From Streptomyces sp. NBC_00237 (lineage in GTDB: Bacteria > Actinomycetota > Actinomycetes > Streptomycetales > Streptomycetaceae): 64,000 nucleotides of DNA. Position numbers and translations under genes: made by a program. Positions 1 to 8,812 of this stretch are shown here, in pieces. The stretch's first letter is position 1. The number at the start of each line of letters is the position of its first letter. The notes below the pieces were generated by a model. The model worked only from the letters and a program-made list of their open reading frames with translations, was not told where the DNA came from and ran no database searches. The stretch is taken from positions 806,001 to 870,000 of the forward strand of contig NZ_JAPEMT010000002.1 of NCBI RefSeq assembly GCF_026342435.1, in the 5' to 3' direction.

Positions 1-1
1 C

Positions 2-103
2 GCGAACCGGGCCCTGCGGCCGGGTGCGGCCGCTCCGTCCGACCCGCCGGGCGGCAACGGAGCAGGCGGCCAGTCCGGCGCCGAGGCGGTCGCCCTGCGA
101 TGA
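2..103 (+). CDS. C-terminal tail of an upstream gene (partial)
   Basis: An open frame enters from the left edge and ends at a TGA that overlaps the next start codon as ATGA. The visible 33 residues are rich in Ala, Gly, Pro and Arg and carry no domain, so they look like a disordered tail. The tight overlap with the methyltransferase shows that the two genes are cotranscribed and probably translationally coupled. In comparable surface-glycan clusters the gene at this position is often a glycosyltransferase, but nothing in the visible part proves that. Confidence 0.6.
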   Translation, partial: ANRALRPGAAAPSDPPGGNGAGGQSGAEAVALR

Positions 104-978
104 CCAGCACAGACCGCACTCCCCCGGCTCGCCGCGCTTCTCCTGGATCCTCGGCTTCGCCCGATTCCCCTGGTGCAGCAGTTTCCCCTGGTGCAGCAGT
201 TTCCCCTGGTTCCGCAGCGTCCCCTGCCGCCCCTCCCCGCCCGGCCCGCCTCAAGGACCCCTCCTTCCGGCGTTCCGCCGCTCTCCTGCGGGCCTTCCTC
301 CGCGAGCAGCACGACCCCGACCACTGCTACTCGCTCCTCGCCGTCGACGCCGCCAACCAGGTGCAGCGGTACGTGCCCCTGGAGGGCCGCGTCGTCGTGG
401 ACGTCGGCGGCGGCAGCGGACACTTCACGGCCGAGTTCCGGCGGCGCGGTGCGCAGAGCTACCTGTTCGAGCCGGACACCCGTGAGCTGACGCCCCCCGG
501 GAAGCGGCCGCCGCCGGACTCGGTGGTCGCGGACGGCTACCTGCTGCCGCTCGCGGACGGCATGGCCGACGTGTGCTTCTCCTCCAACGTGCTGGAGCAC
601 GTCGCCGACCCGCAGACCTTCCTCAGCGAGATGGTCCGCGTGACGCGGCCCGGCGGACTGATCTACGTGTCGTTCACCAACTGGTACTCGCCCTGGGGCG
701 GCCACGAATGGGCGCCCTGGCACTACCTGGGCGCCGACCGGGCCCGCCGCCGCTACGAGCGGCGCACCGGCCGCCCCGCCAAGCACACCGTCGGCGAGAA
801 CCTGTTTCCCGTCCACGTCGGTACGACGCTGCGGCAGGTCAGGGCCCGCGAGGACGTCGCGGTGGTGTCCGCGCGGGCCCGCTACTGGCCGCTGCTGCCG
901 ACCCTCGCGCCCCGGATTCCCGTACTGCGCGAGCTCGTCACCTGGAACCTCCTCCTCATCCTCCGGCGGTGTCCATGA
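100..978 (+). CDS. Class I SAM-dependent methyltransferase
   Basis: A 292-aa protein with a Rossmann methyltransferase core. The SAM-binding motif VVVDVGGGSGHF is near residue 100, an acidic strand end FEPD follows, and the post-motif SNVLEHVADP with VRVTRPGGLIYVSF marks a Methyltransf_11-type domain. The first 60 residues are disordered and contain an SPGAAV repeat encoded by an 18-bp tandem repeat. The region after the core is aromatic-rich, with a hydrophobic C-terminus that may touch the membrane. It overlaps the genes on both sides by ATGA, placing it in one operon with the AftD-like transferase. The substrate is unknown; a sugar or lipid-linked glycan is an inference from context. Confidence 0.85.
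   Translation: MTSTDRTPPARRASPGSSASPDSPGAAVSPGAAVSPGSAASPAAPPRPARLKDPSFRRSAALLRAFLREQHDPDHCYSLLAVDAANQVQRYVPLEGRVVVDVGGGSGHFTAEFRRRGAQSYLFEPDTRELTPPGKRPPPDSVVADGYLLPLADGMADVCFSSNVLEHVADPQTFLSEMVRVTRPGGLIYVSFTNWYSPWGGHEWAPWHYLGADRARRRYERRTGRPAKHTVGENLFPVHVGTTLRQVRAREDVAVVSARARYWPLLPTLAPRIPVLRELVTWNLLLILRRCP
167..220 (+). repeat. 18-bp coding tandem repeat (about 3 copies)
   Basis: Two identical copies of CCCCTGGTGCAGCAGTTT are followed by a degenerate third. They encode the SPGAAV repeat in the disordered N-terminus of the methyltransferase, in frame because the unit is a multiple of three. Confidence 0.9.
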
Positions 979-3900
979 CCAGCACACTCCAGGCGCCGCC
1001 CGGTCCTCCGTCGCACGCCGCGCCGGTGCCGGGCGGGCGCGGCCCCGACGACGGGCCGCGTTCCCGCAGATGGCTGCTGGGTTTCTGGGCGGCCGTACTC
1101 GTCGCGTTCCTGGCGGTGTCGCCGGGGCGGATGACGTTCGAGACGAAGCTCGGGGTGGCCGCCGACCCGTTCCGGTTCATCGCGGACCTGGGCGAGCTGT
1201 GGCACTCCCGGGCCGGTTTCGGCGGGATCTTCGACCAGTACGTGGGCTACGCCTTCCCGATGCTGCCGTACTACGCCCTGACCGACCTGGTCGCGATCCC
1301 GGTGTGGCTGGCGGAACGGCTGTGGCTGTCGCTGGTGGTGTCGGTCGCGTTCTGGGGTGCGCTGCGGCTGGCGGAGCGGCTCGGCTTCGGCTCCTCGCGG
1401 ACCCGGCTCTTAGGAGCGCTGGCGTACGCGCTGTGGCCGACGTACACGATCGTCATCGGCTCGACGTCGGCGGCGGCGCTGCCGGGGGCCATGCTGCCCT
1501 GGGTGCTGCTCCCGCTCGTCAACCCCACACTGAGCGCCCGCAGTTCCGCCGTGCGCTCGGCGCTGCTCATTCCCTTCATGGGCGGGGTCAACGCGGCGTC
1601 GACGCTCGCCGCGCTGCTGCCCGTGGGCCTGTACCTGCTGAGCCGTCCGGCCGGGCCGCGCCGCCTGGCGCAGCTCCGGTGGTGGGTGCCCGGGGTGCTG
1701 CTGGCCACCCTGTGGTGGGTGGTGCCGCTGCTGATGCTGGGCATCCACGGCGAGAACTTCATGCCGTACGTCGAGCAGGCGAAGACCACCACCGACACCA
1801 TGTCCGCCACGGAACTGCTGCGCGGCGCGGGCAACTGGACCGGATACCTGAACCTCGGCGAGCCGTGGCTCCCGGCCGGGTGGACGGTCGCCGCGTCCGC
1901 GCTCGCGGTCCTCGGTTCGGCGTTCGCCGCGGCGATCGGCCTGGCGGGTCTCGCCAGGCGGGACGTCCCCGAGCGGCGCTGGCTGCTGCTCGTACTGCTG
2001 TCCGTGGTCCTCATCACCCTTGCTGGGTACGGGGGTTCACTGGGCGCGCTGTTCCCGGGCACCGTGCAGGACTGGCTGGACGGCTGGCTGGTGCCGTTCC
2101 GCAACATCTACAAGTTCCAGTCGGGGCTGGCCCTGGTGCTGGTGCTCGGCCTGATGCACGCTGTCGCCGTCGCGGCCGAGCCGCGCGGTGCGCGACGCGT
2201 GCGGGGCCGGTCGTACGTGCCCGCGCTGGCGGCACTGCTGGTGCTGCCGGGGCTGATCCTGCCGTACGTCAACGGCGGCATCCTGCAACCCGGCGCGTTC
2301 AAGAAGCTGCCCAACCACTGGCAGCAGACGGCGGGTTGGCTCAAGGAGCACTCCCCCAACACGCGCGCCCTCGTCGCCCCGGCGAGCGCGCACGGCATCT
2401 ACACCTGGGGCTCCACCATCGATCAGCCGTTGGACGTGCTCGCTGAATCCCCTTGGGCGCAGAGGGACTTCGTGCCGTTCGGGACACCGGGCAACCGGCG
2501 GGCCCTGGACGCGGTCGAGCAGGCGTTGATGTCGGGTTCCGAAGTCCCCGGGCTTTCGGCCTACTTGGCGCGGGCCGGGCTGCACTACGTCGTCGTGCGC
2601 AACGACCTCGATCCCGACCAGATCGGTTACGTACCGCCGCAGACCGTGAAGCGCACCCTGGAGTTCTCGGGCTACCGCCGGGTGACCGGCTTCGGCCCGG
2701 TCCTCACCGGCGGGCGCATCCCCGACGACACCCCCGTCCAGGTGGAGGGCCTCTATCCGAGGCAGCAGGCCGTCGAGGTGTACGAGCCGCAGGGCGAGCG
2801 CGGCGGCTCCGCGCCCGACCCCGGGCGCGCGGCGCTCAAGCCGGTGGCCGACACGATGACGGTGAGCGGCGGCCCCGAGTCGCTGCTGCGGCTGTCGGCG
2901 AACCCGGCTACGCGCGACCGTCCCGCCGTGCTGACCGGGGACAACGCACCTGGCCTCGCCTCGCCATCGGTGCAGGCGGCCGGTGACGGGATGCGCCGGG
3001 CCGACACCCGGTTCGGGCTGGTCAACACCAACACCTCGTACACGTACACCGCGAAGGAGCGCAACGCGTCGGGCAGCATGCAGGACGCCGGTCGTGAGCC
3101 CCGGCAGATCCTGCCCGTCGCGGGGACCGGGCACCAGACGACGGCCGTGCTGCGGGGTGCGAAGTCGGTGACGGCGTCGAGCAGCGGCAACTGGCTCTTC
3201 CACCTGCCGCAGTACGACCCGGTGAACGCGTTCGACGGGAACCCGGAGACCGCGTGGGCCGAGGGCAGCGCCGCGAAGCCCGTGGGGCAGTGGCTGCGGG
3301 TGGACTTCACCGCTCCGGTGGAGGTGCCCTCCTCGATCCGGCTGACGCCGCTGCCGTCCGACGGGATGCGGGCCGCTCCCACGGTCGTACGGGTGGAGAC
3401 CGACCGGGGCGGCGCCACCAGCCCGCTCCAGCCGAACGGGCAGCCGCAGAGCGTGGACGCCCCGCCGGGGCAGGCGAAATGGCTGAGGATCACGATCGAG
3501 GAGGCGCAGCAGGGGCGGCCCGGACTGATGGGCGCCGGGTTCAGCGCCGTGGACGTGCCGGGTGTGCAGGTGACGCGGCTACTGGCGCTGCCGAAGGACA
3601 CGGGCGGGGCGGGTTCCGACGCCGGGACCGACCCGAACGTGATCTCGCTGCACCGGGGGAGCGACCCGGGCGGGCTGTCGCCCGTGTCGGCCGAGGTCGG
3701 GCTGCACCGGCAGTTCACCACCCGGCAGGACGGGGCGTACTCGCTGCGGGCGACGGCGCTGCCCGTGCCCGGGACCGCTCTGGACGAACTGCTCTACCGT
3801 CAGGCGCCGGACCAGCGAAGGCAGTTGACGGTGTCCGCCGATTCCACGGCGAAGCTGGGCACGTCCCTGACCCCGCGCAACCTGGTCGACGGGGATCTGA

Positions 3901-5180
3901 GCACCGCATGGGTCTCCGGCAACAAGTCGGTGCTCCATCTGAGGTGGCCGCAGAAGCGGCCGATCGACGAGATCGTGTTCGCGGCGGCGGGCGGTCTGTC
4001 GACGCGGCCCGAGCAGGTGGAGATCAGCTCCCCGGACGGGGCGGCGACGGCGTCCGTCGATCCGAACGGCCTGGCCAAGTTCGCGCCGATCACCACCGAC
4101 CGGCTCGACATCACCCTGACGAAGGCGGCTCCGCTCACCATTCACAACCCGGTGGCGGAGGGTGAGTTGCAGCTGCCCATCGGGCTGAGCGAGGTGTACG
4201 TGCCCGCGCTGGACGACTACCGGGTGCCGCAGCCCGACCCGGCCCGCACCTTCTCGCTGCCGTGCGGGCAGGGCCCGGTCCTCTCCATCGACGGCACGCT
4301 GCACGCGACGAGCGCGCAGGGAACGCTGCGCGACCTGACGGAGCGGCGCCCGATCGCGGTGTCGCTGTGCGCGGGGGAACAGCGCGACGGTGTCGCCCAG
4401 CTGGCGCCCGGGACGCACCGGGTGGAAGCGGGCGACACGGGGCCGCTCGCCATCACCGACCTGACGCTGACGCGGGGTTCCGTCGCCGAACCATCCCGCG
4501 AGCAGCGGGAGTTGGGCTTCAAGGACTGGTCCGGGGACTCCCGTACGGTCACCGTGGGGTCGGGCGGGGCCTCGTACCTCCAGACCTACGAGAACGCCAA
4601 CCCCGGCTGGCAGGCCACTCTCAACGGCAAGGAACTCGCCCCCGTACGGCTGGACGGCTGGCAGCAGGGATGGCTGGTGCCGGAGGGCGAAGGCGGCACG
4701 ATCGAGCTGGAGTTCGCGCCCGCGCGCTGGTACGTGGGCGGACTCGTCGCGGGCGGGGTGGCGCTGCTGGCGCTCGCCGGGCTGGTGCTGTGGTTCCGGC
4801 GGGACGCGCGGCTGCCCGTGCCGACCGGTGGTTCTCCCGCACCTCCCGCTCCCGGGGCCGCGCTCGGGCTCGGCGTGCTGACCGTGGTACTGGTGCTGGT
4901 GGCGGGGCCGCTCGCCCTGGCGGTGCCGGTGCTCGCGGTGGCGGCCCGGCTGCGGCCGGCCCTGCTCCCGCTCATCTCGCTCGTGGCGATGGGTGGGGCC
5001 GGGGTGGCGGCGGCCTGGGGTGCGGGGTCGCCGGTGGCGGTCCAGACGGGAGCGTTCGGCCCGCTGGCGCAGGCGCTGGCTGTGGTGGGGGTGGTGGCGG
5101 CGGCCGTCACGCTCGGCTCGGCGGCGTCCTGGTCGGCATGGGGACGACTGGGCCCGGCGGGGCGGCGCAGTGAGGAGTGA
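975..5180 (+). CDS. AftD/DUF3367-like alpha-(1->3)-arabinofuranosyltransferase family membrane protein
   Basis: A 1401-aa protein. The ATG at 975 overlaps the upstream stop as ATGA and is preferred over the much longer open frame. A short cytoplasmic N-terminus leads into about ten membrane helices (roughly residues 32-470), the GT-C-like part of DUF3367 proteins. A large extracellular half contains two discoidin-like (F5/8 type C) modules near residues 730 and 950, seen as NAFDGNPETAWAEG and NLVDGDLSTAWVSG. The C-terminus has another group of membrane helices (about 1250-1400). Mycobacterial AftD adds arabinofuranose to arabinan; the Streptomyces acceptor is not known. Codon 146 is TTA (1410-1412), so translation may need the bldA tRNA. 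Confidence 0.85.
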   Translation: MTSTLQAPPGPPSHAAPVPGGRGPDDGPRSRRWLLGFWAAVLVAFLAVSPGRMTFETKLGVAADPFRFIADLGELWHSRAGFGGIFDQYVGYAFPMLPYYALTDLVAIPVWLAERLWLSLVVSVAFWGALRLAERLGFGSSRTRLLGALAYALWPTYTIVIGSTSAAALPGAMLPWVLLPLVNPTLSARSSAVRSALLIPFMGGVNAASTLAALLPVGLYLLSRPAGPRRLAQLRWWVPGVLLATLWWVVPLLMLGIHGENFMPYVEQAKTTTDTMSATELLRGAGNWTGYLNLGEPWLPAGWTVAASALAVLGSAFAAAIGLAGLARRDVPERRWLLLVLLSVVLITLAGYGGSLGALFPGTVQDWLDGWLVPFRNIYKFQSGLALVLVLGLMHAVAVAAEPRGARRVRGRSYVPALAALLVLPGLILPYVNGGILQPGAFKKLPNHWQQTAGWLKEHSPNTRALVAPASAHGIYTWGSTIDQPLDVLAESPWAQRDFVPFGTPGNRRALDAVEQALMSGSEVPGLSAYLARAGLHYVVVRNDLDPDQIGYVPPQTVKRTLEFSGYRRVTGFGPVLTGGRIPDDTPVQVEGLYPRQQAVEVYEPQGERGGSAPDPGRAALKPVADTMTVSGGPESLLRLSANPATRDRPAVLTGDNAPGLASPSVQAAGDGMRRADTRFGLVNTNTSYTYTAKERNASGSMQDAGREPRQILPVAGTGHQTTAVLRGAKSVTASSSGNWLFHLPQYDPVNAFDGNPETAWAEGSAAKPVGQWLRVDFTAPVEVPSSIRLTPLPSDGMRAAPTVVRVETDRGGATSPLQPNGQPQSVDAPPGQAKWLRITIEEAQQGRPGLMGAGFSAVDVPGVQVTRLLALPKDTGGAGSDAGTDPNVISLHRGSDPGGLSPVSAEVGLHRQFTTRQDGAYSLRATALPVPGTALDELLYRQAPDQRRQLTVSADSTAKLGTSLTPRNLVDGDLSTAWVSGNKSVLHLRWPQKRPIDEIVFAAAGGLSTRPEQVEISSPDGAATASVDPNGLAKFAPITTDRLDITLTKAAPLTIHNPVAEGELQLPIGLSEVYVPALDDYRVPQPDPARTFSLPCGQGPVLSIDGTLHATSAQGTLRDLTERRPIAVSLCAGEQRDGVAQLAPGTHRVEAGDTGPLAITDLTLTRGSVAEPSREQRELGFKDWSGDSRTVTVGSGGASYLQTYENANPGWQATLNGKELAPVRLDGWQQGWLVPEGEGGTIELEFAPARWYVGGLVAGGVALLALAGLVLWFRRDARLPVPTGGSPAPPAPGAALGLGVLTVVLVLVAGPLALAVPVLAVAARLRPALLPLISLVAMGGAGVAAAWGAGSPVAVQTGAFGPLAQALAVVGVVAAAVTLGSAASWSAWGRLGPAGRRSEE

Positions 5181-5199
5181 GGAGGGGTGGGGCGGTACT

Positions 5200-5252
5200 G
5201 GGGTGCTGCGGTGGCGGGCCGCCCCAGCCCCGCCCCGCCACCGCAGCACCCC
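5200..5252 (+). terminator. Strong hairpin after the AftD-like gene
   Basis: A perfect 19-bp stem (GGGGTGCTGCGGTGGCGGG pairs with 5234-5252) closes a 15-nt loop. It begins 20 nt after the stop codon. There is no T-run, as is usual for Streptomyces terminators. Confidence 0.75.
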
Positions 5253-5491
5253 GGTGCGGCTGCCGCCGCGTGGTCTGCTCACCGGCCCTCGCGGCCCGCA
5301 CCCGGGTGCGCCTGCGGCGGGCTGCCCCTCCCCGCCCCTTCACCTGGACCAAGCGGGGCTTGGGGTGGTTGCTGTTACTGACCGGGGCTACACCCCTTGC
5401 CCCCTGCACGGGCTTCGCCCGCGCGTCCCCAAACGCCGGACAAGCTGGTAGGCCCACCCGCATCCACCCATCCGCACCGGCAGGAGGCACC
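5253..5491. other. Noncoding interval before the condensation-like gene
   Basis: GC-rich intergenic DNA with a second small hairpin (GGGCTTCGCCC near 5409) and the phrase CCCAAACGCCGGAC, a type of sequence that recurs between genes in Streptomyces. I see no gene here. A promoter for the following gene is expected but no clear -35/-10 pair stands out. Confidence 0.5.
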
Positions 5492-6844
5492 GTGCCCCCG
5501 TCCTCAGCCCCACCCCACCACCCCACCACCCCCTTCACCGTCGTGGACGAGATCACCCGCCACTGCCTCGACCCCGCCGAACCCGAAACCGTCCACATCG
5601 AAGTCCACCTCCCCTCCGCCCCCGACCCCGCCCGCCTGCGCACCGCCTTCCTCGAAGCCCTCCGCCGCCACCCCCGCATCCTCATGCGCGAGGCCCCCGG
5701 CCCCTGGTACCGGCGTCGCTACGAGTGGCAGCTCACCCCCCATCCAGACACCGAGGGCACCGTCGTCCAGCACCACGACACGTCCGACCGCGCCCTCGCC
5801 GAGGCCCGCGCCCGCGCCCTCACCCACGCCCCGCCCCTCTCCCTCTCGCCCCCCGTGCGCCTGGAGATCATCGGCCGGGTCCTGCTCGTGGTCCTCAACC
5901 ACACCGCCCTGGACGGCCCCGCCTGCCTGCGCGTCCTCGCCACCACCGCCGAGCTCTACGGCGGCCGGGACAACTCCCCCGTCTCCGCGACCGGCCCGGC
6001 CCGCCCCGGCCACAACCCCCGGTACCCGATCCCCGGCACCGGGTTCGCCCCGGTGGCCCGGGTCGCGGCCGGAACCGCCCCGGGCGCGCCCGGCAACGGC
6101 CTGCTCGTCGCCGACCTGCCCGTTCCCCGCCGACCGCGCGGCGCCCCGTACACCGTGAACGACCAGCTGATGGTGGCCACCGCCCGCATGATCGCCGAGT
6201 GGAACACCGAGCGCCGGTCCGCGCCCCGCCCGATGCGCGTCACGATGCCGGTGGACGACCGCCCCCGGGGAATGGACATGCCGATCGGGAACGGCACCCG
6301 ACTGGTGGAAGTCCCCTTCACCCATGAGGAGTTGACGGACTCCGACACGGCGGAACTCCTCCTGCGGACCGCCGACCGCACCCGCGCCCTGAAGGCCCTG
6401 TCCCGCCCGCAGCTCGGGCACGGTGCGGCCCTGCTCACCGCGCCGGTCGTCCCGGTGACCGTACGCGCCGCCCTCATCCGGCAGTTGAGGCGCACGGTCG
6501 GACCGTGGACGTCCACGACCCTGCTGAGCAACATCGGCCGGGTGCCCTACCCGCTGGACTTCGGCGACGGGGCCGGCCGGGCGCGGGCCGTGTGGTTCTC
6601 CGCCCCGGCGCGCATGCCGCGCGGCCTGACGGTGACCACGGCCAGTACCGCAGGACGCCTCCATCTCGCGCTGCGCTGGTCGGGCACGCTGCTCGGCCCG
6701 CGCGACGGAGAGCACCTGCGCGAGCTGTTCGAAAAGCACCTCCACACGACAGCCGCACTCGACGACGACCCAGTCGACACCACAGGCGACAACCCCCAGA
6801 ACGACCTCGACAACCCCAGCGACGAGGAGGCAAGCCCCCCATGA
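5492..6844 (+). CDS. Condensation / acyltransferase-superfamily protein
   Basis: About 450 aa from a GTG start preceded by CAGGAGGCACC. The protein resembles stand-alone NRPS condensation and wax-ester-synthase type acyltransferases. The motif HHxxxDG appears as NHTALDG near residue 135, so the second (catalytic) His and the Asp-Gly are kept while the first His is Asn. A second family feature, TLLSNIGRVPYPLDF, lies near residue 345. It ends in a disordered acidic tail and overlaps the next methyltransferase gene by ATGA. It probably forms an ester or amide on a product of the cluster, but the substrate is unknown. Confidence 0.75.
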   Translation: MPPSSAPPHHPTTPFTVVDEITRHCLDPAEPETVHIEVHLPSAPDPARLRTAFLEALRRHPRILMREAPGPWYRRRYEWQLTPHPDTEGTVVQHHDTSDRALAEARARALTHAPPLSLSPPVRLEIIGRVLLVVLNHTALDGPACLRVLATTAELYGGRDNSPVSATGPARPGHNPRYPIPGTGFAPVARVAAGTAPGAPGNGLLVADLPVPRRPRGAPYTVNDQLMVATARMIAEWNTERRSAPRPMRVTMPVDDRPRGMDMPIGNGTRLVEVPFTHEELTDSDTAELLLRTADRTRALKALSRPQLGHGAALLTAPVVPVTVRAALIRQLRRTVGPWTSTTLLSNIGRVPYPLDFGDGAGRARAVWFSAPARMPRGLTVTTASTAGRLHLALRWSGTLLGPRDGEHLRELFEKHLHTTAALDDDPVDTTGDNPQNDLDNPSDEEASPP

Positions 6845-7647
6845 CGGCCCCGGTCACGAACCCACCGCTCCCCCGCCCCCGCGACGGCCTGCGGGACTTC
6901 TACGAGGACCCCGCCGTGCCCGTGGCCTCCGGCGACCCACGCAGCCTCCGGCAGGCCCGGATGCTGGCGGACGCCCTGGCCCGCAGCCCCGGCGCCACCG
7001 TCCTGGACGTCGGCTGCGGCGACGGACGAGCCGCCGCGACGGCCGCCCCACTGCTCCCCGGCCACCGCATCGTCGGCGTCGACTGGTCGCAGGACGCCCT
7101 GCGACGCGCCACCGCCCGGTTCGCCCGCACGCCCGGTGACCTGCGTGCCGTACGGGGTGAACTCACCGACGGGGGGCTGCCGTTCGGGGACGCGTCGGCC
7201 GACGCGGTGCTGTTCAGCGAGGTCATCGAGCACCTCGTCGACCCGGACTCCGCGCTCGACGAGATCCGCCGGGTCCTGGCGCCCGGCGGCCATCTCATGC
7301 TGTCCACCCCGAACCTCGCCGCCTGGTACAACCGCGCCCTGCTGCTGGCGGGCGTACAGCCGGTGTTCTCTGAGGTGAGCCTGCGCGGCATCCACGGCCG
7401 CCCCGGTCGCGAGGTCGTCGGCCATCTGCGGCTGTACACGGCACGCGCCCTGCGCAGCCTGCTGACCGCGTCCGGCTTCGACGTCGTGCGGATCGCGGGA
7501 GCCCCCTTCCACGGGGTGCCGCGCCCCCTGCGCCCCCTGGACCGGCTGGCCTGTTCCGCCCCCTCCGCCGCGTCCATCCTCCTCGTGCACGCCAGGCGGA
7601 GCAGCCGCCGACAGGTCGGCAAGACGAGTCAGCAACAAGGGAGTTGA
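6841..7647 (+). CDS. Class I SAM-dependent methyltransferase
   Basis: A 268-aa protein with a clear SAM site VLDVGCGDGRAAA (about residue 52), the acidic loop VGVDWSQ, motif FSEVIEHLVDPDSAL and IRRVLAPGGHLMLSTPN. This is the Methyltransf_11/UbiE-like layout. The C-terminal part after the core may form a substrate lid. It is coupled to the condensation-like gene by an ATGA overlap and followed at once by the transporter gene. A Trm112-like protein two genes downstream could act as its activator; that is inference. Confidence 0.85.
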   Translation: MTAPVTNPPLPRPRDGLRDFYEDPAVPVASGDPRSLRQARMLADALARSPGATVLDVGCGDGRAAATAAPLLPGHRIVGVDWSQDALRRATARFARTPGDLRAVRGELTDGGLPFGDASADAVLFSEVIEHLVDPDSALDEIRRVLAPGGHLMLSTPNLAAWYNRALLLAGVQPVFSEVSLRGIHGRPGREVVGHLRLYTARALRSLLTASGFDVVRIAGAPFHGVPRPLRPLDRLACSAPSAASILLVHARRSSRRQVGKTSQQQGS

Positions 7648-7652
7648 GGCAC

Positions 7653-8573
7653 GTGATGTGGTGGGGCGTGGTGGCCGCACTGTTCGCGAACGTCCTCTAC
7701 AGCGGGGGCTTCGTACTCCAGAAGCGCGCCCTGGGCAGCCTGCCGGGACTGGATGTGCACCGTCCTCTGCGGGCGGTGCGGCTGCTGCTCGGCAGTCTGC
7801 CGTGGCTCGGCGGTTCGCTGGCCCTCGCGGGCGGGTTCGCCGCACAGCTCGTGGTGTACCGCACCCTGCCGATGGCCGCCGCGCAGGCCCTCTTCGTCTC
7901 GGGTCTGGTGCTGCTCCTGCTGCTGTCCTCCCGGGCGCTCGGCGAACGCACGTCGGGGCGCGAGCGGTTCGCGATGGCGGCGGTCGTGGTGGCGCTGCTG
8001 ATGGTGGTGCTGTCGCTGGACTCGCGGGACTCCAGCGGCGAATCCATCGGCGCGTACTCGCCCCCGGCACTGGTCCTGCTGCTCAGCGCCGTCTCCATCG
8101 GGGCGGGCATCCGGCTGTACGTCGTCGCCGACCGCCGCAGCGCACGCCGGAGGACCCCCACGAGCGGCGTTGCGTACGGTGTCGCCGTCGGCCTCGTGTA
8201 CGGAGTCAGTTCCCTGGCCATCAAGGGGGTTTCGGCCCTGTTCGACGCGGCGGACCTGACGGGCACGGTCGTCGCGGTGCTCTCCTCCCCGTACCCCTAT
8301 CTCCTCCTGGTCACCTTCGGCACCGGGCTGATCCTCTCCCAGACCGCCCTTCAGCGCTGCCGCGCCTCGCTCGTGGTGCCGGTCTGCACGACGACGTCCT
8401 GCCTGTACACCGCCACCCTGGGCAGCATCGCGTTCGGCGAGTCCTTCCCGGATGATCCGCTGCGGCTGACCCTGCGGGTGGCCGGAGCGGTGCTGGCGGT
8501 GGCCGTACTCCTCACTCTCCCCTCGAACGAAGCCCCTTCTACCGCAAAGGAACTGGCCAGTGAATCCCGCTGA
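7653..8573 (+). CDS. DMT-superfamily (EamA-like) membrane transporter
   Basis: About 306 aa with nine or ten hydrophobic segments in two internally similar halves, as in drug/metabolite transporters. The N-terminus VVAALFANVLYSGGFVLQKRAL and the short loop QKRAL resemble EamA/NIPA-like carriers. The start is uncertain: GTG 7653 is best placed behind AAGGGAG, while ATG 7656 and TTG 7644 are possible. It follows the methyltransferase with almost no gap and overlaps the Trm112-like gene by 14 nt. It may move a precursor or product of the cluster across the membrane; the substrate cannot be read from sequence. Confidence 0.75.
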   Translation: MMWWGVVAALFANVLYSGGFVLQKRALGSLPGLDVHRPLRAVRLLLGSLPWLGGSLALAGGFAAQLVVYRTLPMAAAQALFVSGLVLLLLLSSRALGERTSGRERFAMAAVVVALLMVVLSLDSRDSSGESIGAYSPPALVLLLSAVSIGAGIRLYVVADRRSARRRTPTSGVAYGVAVGLVYGVSSLAIKGVSALFDAADLTGTVVAVLSSPYPYLLLVTFGTGLILSQTALQRCRASLVVPVCTTTSCLYTATLGSIAFGESFPDDPLRLTLRVAGAVLAVAVLLTLPSNEAPSTAKELASESR

Positions 8574-8760
8574 CCCACTGCTGAAGATCCTCGTCTGCCC
8601 GATCGACAAGGGCCCGCTCACCCTCCTTCCGGAGGGTCCCTTCCTCTACAACCCCCGGCTGCACCGCCGGTATCCGATCGTCGACGACATCCCCCAGCTC
8701 CTGCCGTCGTCCGGGGAGCAGGTGGACGACGCGGAGCACCGGCGCCTCACCGCCCCCTGA
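8560..8760 (+). CDS. Trm112-like small protein
   Basis: A 66-aa protein from GTG 8560, preceded by AAAGGAAC and overlapping the transporter 3' end. It has the Trm112 (YcaR) fold signature: ILVCPIDKGPL, then YNPRLHRRYPIVDDIPQLLP. Only one Cys remains in the CPxCK-type knuckle, so it probably does not bind zinc. Family members activate methyltransferases by forming heterodimers, and two methyltransferases lie in the same operon. Whether it partners either of them is inference. Confidence 0.75.
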   Translation: MNPADPLLKILVCPIDKGPLTLLPEGPFLYNPRLHRRYPIVDDIPQLLPSSGEQVDDAEHRRLTAP

Positions 8761-8812
8761 CCACGCGTCCGTTCCAGCGGCTCCGCCGCGCAGCCACTGC
8801 CACAATGTCCGC

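Noticed and set aside
573..974. Upstream extension of the AftD-like gene to 573
   Set aside because: It overlaps the methyltransferase in another frame and is Arg/Pro-rich nonsense; ATG 975 gives the ATGA coupling and a normal N-terminus.
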